From the NCBI GenBank assembly GCA_010909165.1, contig VJWM01000068.1:1240001-1304000 (forward strand): a stretch of 64,000 nucleotides of DNA, given 5' to 3'. This DNA comes from Anthoceros angustus (lineage: Eukaryota > Streptophyta > Anthocerotopsida > Anthocerotales > Anthocerotaceae). Numbering within the stretch: the stretch's first letter is position 1; every line of letters begins with the position of its first letter. The notes below the pieces were generated by a model. That model was not told the DNA's origin. It searched no databases and saw nothing but the letters and a program-made list of their open reading frames with translations. Of the stretch, positions 56,771 to 64,000 are shown piece after piece. The translations under genes and the position numbers were made by a program.

Positions 56771-57310
56771 CAGAAGACCAGCAAAAGTAATTGGTCAGCC
56801 AGGGTGAGGCCCTCCTGTTCCATTTGTACATTCAGGGCATTCAATCCTCCTTCACTCCTGACCAACGGGCTTTTTTCACAATTTTGAGTGTGCAGCTGCC
56901 TGCCCTCCTGCAGGGCACCACACTTTTGTGGCCAAACTGTGATAAACCCTGCAGGCATCTTCAGTCCCCACATTTTGCATACATGCCCACCAGGCAAGTG
57001 TCAACAACAAGTTACGAGGAATGCCATTGTTGAACACATTCCAGTGCACTCTTCTGCCAGATTCCGAGGTGGCGGCAAATGCACAACCCTGGATGGCAGC
57101 TACCAAGACGCAGCATCCGCCTTCGGACCTGTCTTACACATCTCATGCCACAGTTGTATGGCCTCATGATTAGGTTTACCATGCTTAGCATGTGCAGAAG
57201 AAGAAGAAGAAGAAGAAGAAGAAGAAGAAGAATTTTATTGAAGTCCACTAAGGACGGATTTCCGTCATGGAACACACATATGCAGAGCTTATGGAGAACC
57301 ACATGGAGGA
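56770..57310 (-). pseudogene. PPR gene fragments, right copy
   Basis: Minus-strand PPR pieces: 'MVAAIQGCAFAATSESGRRV' (57,060-57,106), 'EDACRVYHSLATK' (about 56,920) and 'QMEQEGLTLADQ' near 56,800. This is the same gene as 8,820-9,560 but without the 240-bp insert. Its 5' end is interrupted by the truncated retroposon at 57,196-57,270. Frame breaks leave no functional product. Confidence 0.78.
57196..57270 (-). mobile_element. Truncated retroposon with (GAA)12 tail, right copy
   Basis: (GAA)n is followed by TTTTATTGAAGTCCACTAAGG and GACGGATTTCCGTC. The uninterrupted PPR copy at 1,914-1,935 reads CATGTGCAGAG. Here CATGTGCAG stands before the insert and CATATGCAG after it, which fits a 9-bp target-site duplication with one change. 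Confidence 0.72.
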
Positions 57311-57789
57311 ATCTGGTAGCATCGCTGAAAAGTAAGGAATGGTCAAGCCGTGGAAATGCAAGCACTGCAGGTTCACATTTTCTTTAACTGGCTTGCTGTA
57401 AAACCATTGAATTTGGAGGATCATTGAATGGCGGATCTTTGCAGAAGATGAAGGTTGCATAGCTATGATTTATTGCCGAAGGAGTGGACAGGCAAGCGGA
57501 ACATGACTGTACTGGCACAACATGTGCATCTGCAAAACAAGAGATGGTTCCATTTGCAACTGACTCGTACCAAGTTTGACAGTGAGCACACTCAAATGCT
57601 GCTAAAGCATACACTCCTTGTCCAGGCTCGATGCCGCTGATTGCCTGCGGCTGAATTCCAGCCCTTCCAGTTCAGCCCCAGCCCTTCCAGCCTTACTGAT
57701 TGGACGAGAGATGTCCCGTCTTCCATCAATCCTGTTATCCCTCTCAAGCCATCAGGGCCATTCCTACATGTATCATTCATGGCACCAGC
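57311..57789. other. Spacer between PPR debris and LecRLK 3' end
   Basis: It corresponds to 9,560-9,992, with an additional ~70 bp near 57,335-57,405 that is absent on the left. No coding domain was seen. It probably holds the 3' untranslated region of the kinase. Confidence 0.45.
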
Positions 57790-59990
57790 CTAACCTTCGG
57801 GCATCCCTACCTTCACAGAAGAGAATGACGAGCTTTGCAACCGGGTCATCTCCAGTGACTCGTCGGGCTTTATAGTTTGCTGGGGACTCCGATGGTTATC
57901 TGCTGTGTAAACCGCAACTGGTTTACATCTTGGGAGCGAAGGTAGTTCAACCTCTTGGTTCAAGATCTGCTGCACGCGCCTAGTAGAAGGCCTCAAGCTG
58001 GGATCCGGGTGGGTGCACATCAAGCCGACATGTAGCACACAGGTTAGGTCCCTAGGATCAAACTTTCCCGCCAGTGCTGGATCCGCCACACCCAGAAGGT
58101 TGCCAGCTTCTAGCATCTGCCACACCCAGTCCAGTAGCTGAACTCCTGGTTGGGGATTACTGGTCTCCTGCCGCTGGCCACCTCCAGCAACAAAACCCCA
58201 AAGCTGAAAAGATCCGACTTGGCCGTGGCCTGCCAGATAGGGCAAGCTCCGGCGGCATGTAGCCAAAGGTCCCAGCTAAGTGTGAGCGCGAGGCCCGTGG
58301 CGAAGGTCTCCTCCACCAGGCGGGACAAGCGAAGTCTCCCAGCCAGGCTTCCATGTTGGAATCCAGCAGCACGTTGGCCGGCTTGATGTCCCTGTGCAGA
58401 ATGCACTTCCTCCACTCCGTGTGGATGTACACCAAAGCCGTTGCAATCCCTCGGACAATGTGAAATCTGTCTGTCCAGGATAGCACCTGCTGACTGGAGT
58501 AGAGGTGACGATCCAGGCTGCGGTTAGGCATGTAGTCGTACACGAGCAGGAGCTCGTCCCGCCCTGGCACCAGCCACGGAGATGCACCAGGTTCCTGTGC
58601 CTGAGCTGCCCAAGATCTTTAGCTCCGCACGGAACTCCTTGGATCCCTGCCTTGAATCCTGCGCGATCCTTTTGATGGCTACCTCGACATCTGAGTCCCC
58701 CATCGGCATTACCCCCCGGTACACAGTCCCGAACCCGCCTTTCCCGAGGATCTGTGATTTGCTGAACCCTAGAGTCGCCTTCTTCAGCTCCTGGTAGGTG
58801 AATGGGCGAGTCCAGTGGGTGATATCTGCATCCTCCACGGAAGAAGTGCCTGACGGGTCGGAGCTCCTTGCTGTGGACGATGTTGATGCTTTGTCCGTGA
58901 TGCGAGCACTGAGGGACTCCGGGCCATCCTTCCCGGAAGATCCACCACATCTGCAACAAAAGAAGCAGCCAAGGCCGCAGCCAAGAGCAACTACCAGCAC
59001 AGCTGCTCCAGTTGCAACCCCTGCAACCAGGCCAGTGCTGCTCTTCTTGACTGCCTGAGGCTCAGGCTCAGGCGCCGCGGTTGGAGGTGGGGGTGGGGGT
59101 GAGGGTGAGGGTGCGGGTGCAGGCGGGGGTGGTTGTGGCAGGCCACTGGTGGAGAAGGTCCATTCGTAGATGTAGACGTTCTGTTCTGTGCCGTCGCCTG
59201 TGCTAGCCGTGAATCCGACATAGGAATACTCTTGAACGATGCTGGAAACGTTCAAGCTGCTGTAAGCACAAGAGAAGCACCAGATTTCTGATTTCCGCTG
59301 GCATACGCTGACATGTACACCCACAGCTCCTGCGCGTCCGCAGAATAGTCGACCCAAACTGACAAGGTAGGACCCTCTGTCCCTGAGTAGTCAGCGAGCG
59401 TAATGCTGTACTCCGTCAGGTTGGTCGTCGTGGCAGAAGCAATGCTGTTGATGTCCAGCCCCACGTGGTTCGAATCGTTCTGGGATCCCATTCATTGCAA
59501 AAGTCGTCGAACTCCACGGCCAAGACTTGAAAACTGGGATTCGCGGCAGGGTCGAACTGGGAGTTGTTACTGAGACCGAGACCACCGCCGAAGCTGTGAT
59601 TAGGCAGCTCGTAGCTAGGAGCGATGATAAAGGTCATCCCATCTGCCGCGTAGCCTGTATACGGAACTTTCATGGCGAAGGTGAAGGAGACGTTGAAGGA
59701 AGCTTTCACACCAGTGGCCGCATCATAGAACTGCACAGGCTCGCCATACACTGCTCTGGACACCAAGTCCTGACCTGTCGTCATCGTGGCGTCGCTCGAA
59801 TCGAGGTGCAAAGCGCCTGACTCCAGTGTGCAGTTGCCTTCCAGCCGCATCACCCCGTTCGCTGAATCTGTGAAGTTGCGAGAGAAAGAAAAGTACACAT
59901 TCCCCGAGCTCACATTCTGCGCACGGCAGCTCAACATCACGGCCAGCAGAGGAAGCACAAGGCGCACATGCTGTGCAGCTGGGGCAGCAT
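57790..59990 (-). CDS. L-type lectin receptor-like kinase, right copy, with frameshifts
   Basis: Paralogue of 9,993-12,157 in the same orientation. An unbroken frame at 58,610-59,268 covers 'VQEYSYVGFTAS' (end of the lectin domain), the linker 'PPPPAPAPSPSPPPPPP', the membrane helix 'GVATGAAVLVVALGCGLG', 'FTYQELKKATLGFSKSQ', GKGGFGTVYRG and EVAIKRIAQDSRQG, so here the linker and juxtamembrane region are intact where the left copy is broken. Conversely, the signal peptide lost one G (about 59,962), CCCC became CCC near 58,610, DFG became DFA through a lost base (about 58,332), and a base is missing near 58,232. HRDIKPANVLLD is kept. The last residues differ from the left copy (SSVKVGMPEG before the stop at 57,790). 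The start is taken at 59,990 (MLPQLHS). Confidence 0.88.
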
Positions 59991-60039
59991 CTCGTCTTTG
60001 TCTAGCAGGCCAGGGCCCGATACCTCCCAAGCTGCTCGC

Positions 60040-60525
60040 AAGTTGTGCACAGTGAAAGCGTTCGGGGATCGGACATGGAGCGAGGAAGGAAGGAAGGAAG
60101 GAGGCAAACGAAGGCCCCCGCGGCGAGGTCCGATTCCCTGTCCCCAAACCTTGGGGTTTGATGCAACCCTGGGCATGCACCACATCTACTGGAGGAGGTC
60201 CTGGTGGACGCTGCCCACCACGCTGACGCGACCTTCGGTGATCCTCATTCAACCACTCGCTTCGATGACGTCTTCAGCGTCAGCCCCACGCTTAACTTAC
60301 GTTGGCGCCGGGTCTGGTATCCCTGACAACACCGTGTTTCCAGCAAGCGCTGCCAGGCGCCAGTCACAGGCAATGGCAGTGAAATCAATAAAAGATGGCA
60401 TTCTATACATCAGTTCAGTTGTGTGTCCACCAAAGCCGGGACCCTCCGGCACCAATCCTGTGCGGTCCGCTCGCGAACTTCCAAAACGGTGACCGAGTCG
60501 TGTTGTTCCTTCATCCGCTTCAGGG
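60040..60525. other. Upstream region of right LecRLK
   Basis: It matches 12,209-12,690 and contains GAAGGAAGGAAGGAAGG near 60,082. The plus-strand frame with 'GPLANFQNGDRVVLFLHPLQG' (60,395-60,530) is conserved with the left copy; its nature is unknown. Confidence 0.5.
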
Positions 60526-60569
60526 CTTCAGGGCAGGGCGCTTCCCTGAAATTTGCGCGCGCTCTTCAT

Positions 60570-60900
60570 GCCAAGTTCTCACATGAGAGATGTGTGGCGG
60601 GAGCGTGGAGGAAAGGTTGAAATGGACGGAGGTGTTGCTGAAGGTGCAGGAGCAGGAGCATCCTCCTGCTGCCTAAGCTCAACAACATAGTGTACGGCCG
60701 GATGTGGTTCTGGTTCTGTTCGAGGATGGCACGGCCGGTTGTGAGGACTGTTTTGCCTGTTCCAGAGAGGGACAGCGAGTTTTGGGAGGATTGCGTCATT
60801 CAGTGTGAAGATGGCCGACCTTGTCATGGAGGCGCACACTCCTGCTCCGCCCAAGCCAGGGGTGCTGGGATGGGCAACCCCCTGTCATTTTGACCCCGTC
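60570..60900 (+). other. Possible plus-strand exon, unknown
   Basis: The frame 'VKMADLVMEAHTPAPPKPG' and 'VLGWATP' (about 60,800-60,885) follows sequence shared with 13,150-13,230. The left copy diverges after 'KMAD', so this could be the 5' coding part of a gene lost on the left. I do not recognise it. Confidence 0.3.
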
Positions 60901-60999
60901 CCAAGCTCGGTCCCGGTCCCGGCATGTGTTAGTAAAAACATGGGACGGGAGGTTCTTCAAGAGTCCGGCCTATTACCCTCGGGCACCGAGGGTTCATAA

Positions 61000-61245
61000 A
61001 AGGTTCGGTTTAAAATTAATAAATTATTTAATATTATATCCAAGGATTTATATTTATTATGGACACATGGATATCTTATTATGGACGCAGTTTGTAGTCC
61101 GCCGTCCGCAGTCTTTTATATTATTATTTATAAATTATTTATTTAATATTTATTATATTTAATGACCAAGGGTCGCAAAAAGGCACGGTCCCTGCTCGGT
61201 CCGGGACCGTAGCCAGGCTAGGCGGTCCCGGGGACTGAGCTAGTA
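61000..61245. other. AT-rich tract between GC-rich GGTCCCGG motifs
   Basis: TTATTATTTATAAATTATTTATTTAA-type sequence (kept short here) is bounded by GGTCCCGGTCCCGG near 60,910 and GGTCCGGGACCG near 61,198. This may be another small DNA element with inverted ends, but I could not define termini. Confidence 0.35.
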
Positions 61246-61947
61246 CAGTCAAACCCCTCTAATTGGGACCCCTATAAATGGGAACCCCCTTTAAATGGGA
61301 CGCCCGGGCTTACTCCCTTGAATGTGCTACATGCTAAATGGGAAACCCCTCTAATTTGTAAATGGGAACATGTCTTCCAAACATTCAATGCAAGTACACC
61401 TCTGTAAAAGGGAAAATACATATTTTTAAAAATAGAAAAATTGAGGAAATCGTCTTATCGAGATTACGTATATTCTGAGAGGATGAAATATGGCAAGCAT
61501 TAATTCCTCCGCCACAATGAGGAGGGTGAGGAGAATAATCTGACGTTAGTGGAGACCATAGCGCCAAGACCGCGTCGACAAAGGATCTGTAGATAATGCT
61601 ATGAGGATAGCGAAGATGTTTTTGGAAGAGATGCACATAACACTCTTGATGCTTTGAAGTTGCATTCTCAGTTGGAAAACATATTGCTAGTCATTGGATG
61701 AAAGCAACTCGGCATCAATCAAGAATTGATGATTATTTTAACGGCAACTAGAATTAGGTTGGCAGCTATGTAGTATGAGGGAGCATTTTGGATTTTTGGA
61801 AGCTTTTAAGCTCTTTCGAATTTTTGATTTAAAAGATTTTTGATTTTTAATATTTATTTTCAAAAAGATGAAAATGCCTAAACGGGAACCCTCTAAATGG
61901 GACGATTTTGCTACTCCCAATTGTTCCCAATTAGAGGGGTCTGACTG
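61246..61947 (+). mobile_element. pogo/Tigger-type DNA transposon, 702 bp, internally deleted
   Basis: Tc1/mariner-superfamily pogo elements insert at TA. The ends are CAGTCAAACCCCTCTAATTG (61,246 onward) and its inverse, CAGTC(A/G)... with one mismatch in 23 bp, ending at 61,947. TA flanks both sides (61,244-61,245 and 61,948-61,949). Inside, plus-strand coding about 61,500-61,745 resembles the C-terminal tail of a Tigger/jerky-like transposase, ending in 'RIDDYFN' (61,722-61,744). No DDE catalytic core or DNA-binding domain remains, so it needs a transposase in trans. AAATGGGA/TAAATGGGAA words recur near both ends as subterminal repeats. Confidence 0.9.
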
Positions 61948-62016
61948 TACTCAGTCAAAATGATACCCTGAATTGGGCAACTGAGGGCCCGTCCCTCACT
62001 TTCCTCACCAATTAAT

Positions 62017-62205
62017 GTGGCCGGGGGTGGATTAGGTCAGCCGGAAGGCGCTCCCCAGCTGCAACCAGGGCTTAGGGCATGGCAGGAAGGAGTCGGCTGC
62101 CAAAGGCTGCAGCTGGGGCGTCTGGAGCAGCTCGAGCAAGCTAGGAAGGAGAAGGAGGCTGCCCGTGCCAGGCGGGAAGCTCAGGCTGGGAAACGGAGAC
62201 ACTCA
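62017..62205 (+). other. Short coiled-coil-like frame at block junction
   Basis: The plus-strand frame 'LEQLEQARKEKEAARARREA' is strongly helical and charged. It runs straight into the PPR antisense sequence at 62,206, so it is cut there. It could be an exon of an unrelated gene brought in at the junction. No family was recognised. Confidence 0.35.
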
Positions 62206-62410
62206 AGCATGTGCAGAGATTATGGAAAACCACATGAAGAAATCTGGTTTGCCCACCCTGGTGAACCCATGGCCTCCTCCAGCCTACCTCCACATGCATA
62301 CATGCAAGATATGGTTTTCCAAGTATGCACTCGACTCGTACCCAAGTTTGGCAGTGAGATCATGAACTCGACGCCCAACAACCAAATCCTTCTTAGCTAT
62401 ACATAGTTTT
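62206..62410 (-). pseudogene. PPR gene, 5' end only (third unit)
   Basis: It matches 1,912-2,118, including the minus-strand N-terminal PPR part, and is cut at CATGTGCAGAG. Small indels separate it from the left copy, for example CATGCAAG here against CATGCGCAAG. Confidence 0.8.
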
Positions 62411-63600
62411 AGTACAGCGTACAACAGAGACTGGGAAATGGCAGACTCTGTCTTCGCCAGCGATCCAACAGTATCAAAAGCTTCCCTGCTTACATAACGT
62501 GCTCACGATAACAAAAGTAACAACACCCATTGCCGATCTTGCACGCCTCCAGGTTTAGGCTTATCCGGGGAGCTGGACTCGGAAGGAGAGGCACCACGTC
62601 CCATCTGCAGATCCATGCACATGAGGTGCTCATCAACCCAAGCTAGCTTAAACATGGTGCTTAAGCACAGCACCTTGCCGGACCCCTTACGCCGGAAGTC
62701 GGGCGCTCTTCTTACCTCGTCCATTGCCCACCACAGGGTAGGGTCCAGAAAATTGCTGCCACAAGTGGCAACGACCGTAGCTGGAAAACTCGTCCCTACC
62801 CACACTTTCTCGGAAGTGGAAGTACTGGGCTCCTTACATTGATGCACCTGGAGGCTTTTCTTGCGAGGAGTCGACTCCCTAGGCTGAGGTTAGCAGGATC
62901 TCCTCGTAGAATCCCTGTACACACACTAATTTGTTGGGTCCCGCCTGAAAGCCAACGACCTGCAAAGAGAAGAAAAGAAGCTTCACCTTTCACTGTGGCC
63001 ATCGTTCAGGGACCGCCGTCGGAGGTGCTTGGACAGGACTAGGCCGCTCACAAACGCATCCTCTCTACGCGCACTAACCCACGGCCGCTACATCAGCCAG
63101 GCCAGGGTTGGTGGATTGACCTGGACGGTGAATGGCAGTGCAGACAAAGTTGTTGAACAGTGGGCAGTTAAGCTGTGCTCATGACATGGGAAATTGCTGC
63201 AGAAAAGCAAGGCTGGACTGCAGAATTGGGCTGAATTTGCTCGTGAACCAATCTCATTGTGCAGTCCTTGTATTCTTGAGTTGCTAGTGTGCCATGGGGA
63301 CACTGTTGTGAGATGGAATTATGTTCTGCAGCTTGTCTTCGTGGAACCCAAGCTGTGGCGGCCCAATGGGGTTGGTGCGCAAATCTATATCAAGTTGACA
63401 TTCTGGTGGAGGTTCGTGACTTTGGAGTGTCTGACTCTTGGAGTGGTCGGCATGGCTTCCGACAAATACATAGCTACATAAACCTCCTCAACGGTGAAAG
63501 GTGTTGTCACTCCTCAGAACTAAAGGAGCAACATTTAGGGTTCTTCCGGTTAAAATTTCATGTTGTACACTGTCTGGCGTTTGAGATCCAATGGGTGATT
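62411..63600. other. Third-unit copy of the conserved unknown stretch
   Basis: It matches 2,121-3,330. Here the minus-strand frame at 62,503-62,847 is open for 114 residues ('LWWAMDEVRRAPDFRRKGSG' and 'MFKLAWVDEHLMCMDLQMG'), longer than on the left. It is a candidate exon with no known domain. Confidence 0.45.
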
Positions 63601-63607
63601 GTGTGAC

Positions 63608-63748
63608 CACAAGAACCCGATTTGGGCATCAATTCAATTCCTCACTCTACCTGGGGCCACTACTACGTCCAGATCCAACTCGACAGCAATCTGGTGATCT
63701 ACAACGATGCCGGCACGCCATCTGGGCCTCCCAGACCAACTGGTATTA
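63608..63748 (+). pseudogene. GNA/bulb-type lectin fragment, third-unit copy
   Basis: It matches 3,343-3,483. KNPIWAS is kept, but indels at about 63,630 and loss of a G at about 63,717 (CACGCCATC against CACGGCCATC on the left) shift the frame twice, so the QLDSNLVIY site and the last 'IWAS' strand are in different frames. Confidence 0.75.
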
Positions 63749-64000
63749 GCAAGAACCTGGAATCGGCCTGCTCAGCCTAATAGCCCATAGGAAGGTGTAC
63801 ACTTCCTCTACACAAACTTCCACTTCTGAATCAGTTCTTTCATCAGCATATACTCATCCGCATACACCCCTATCCGACTACCAAGCACTCACAGATTTTG
63901 CACCACCACTATTATTTGCCTACTCCGGCGTCCGCCATCGCTCCCTCCCGCATCCTCCGCAATCCCTCCCTCCCAAATCCTCGAACGCCCTCCCCCGTCG
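63749..64000. other. C-rich end of window
   Basis: It matches 3,484-3,740. The window ends inside the duplicated unit; the dioxygenase copy would be expected to follow. Confidence 0.6.

Overview
This window looks like nuclear DNA of a land plant, most likely a seed-free one such as a fern or lycophyte. That placement is an inference from the style of the degraded PLS-type pentatricopeptide repeats. The plant assignment itself is better supported: GT-AG introns, an L-type lectin receptor kinase, a plant-type 2-oxoglutarate dioxygenase, GNA-type lectin motifs and CACTA, Ty3/gypsy and pogo-like transposons. I saw no bacterial operon structure, rRNA, tRNA or CRISPR array.

Left block (1-13,230), in order: a broken PPR gene (-), a GNA/bulb-type lectin end fragment (+, 3,343-3,483), a 2-oxoglutarate/Fe(II) dioxygenase (-, 3,849-5,267), a six-exon internal fragment of IMP4, the Brix-domain U3 snoRNP protein (-, 5,640-6,754), PPR debris with a 340-bp internal duplication and a retroposon, and an L-type lectin receptor kinase (-, 9,993-12,157) with a minisatellite upstream.

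Right block (55,690-64,000): the same units in the same orientation. It holds a truncated, decayed IMP4, PPR debris, a second lectin receptor kinase (57,790-59,990), a 702-bp pogo/Tigger-type element, then the PPR 5' end and the GNA lectin end again. The order is A-B ... B'-A''. This fits a tandem array of roughly 10.7-kb units that was broken between units 1 and 2 and filled with about 42 kb of transposons.

Middle block (13,230-55,690), mostly decayed transposons: a gag/zinc-knuckle/protease-like remnant (about 14.3-16.0 kb), a Ty3/gypsy reverse transcriptase (+, 20.99-21.65 kb), two LTR-like tracts in inverted orientation (22.98 and 31.25-31.48 kb), a pair of ~870-bp direct repeats (23.94 and 25.56 kb), a CATG/GCGCC-rich degenerate repeat (27.6-28.1 kb), a Ty3/gypsy integrase (-, 31.66-32.71 kb), and two tandem ~5.2-kb copies of a CACTA/EnSpm TNP2 transposon on the minus strand with dense subterminal repeats. 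Then come three copies of one less familiar family (44.15-45.7, 46.14-48.54 and 53.19-55.65 kb, plus an orphan 5' end at 52.2 kb). Each has a Lys-rich N-terminus, a Trp/Tyr-rich conserved core and, in two copies, a long coiled coil ending in a shared Gly-Pro-His-Asp-Asp-Asp motif. A 7-bp satellite and arrays of small palindromes lie between them.

The host-like genes are receptor, lectin, oxygenase and ribosome-biogenesis functions with no evident shared pathway; they are neighbours because of segmental duplication. The two receptor-kinase copies are each missing single bases from different short homopolymers. That is either independent decay or systematic consensus error, and it decides whether several genes here are real or pseudogenes.
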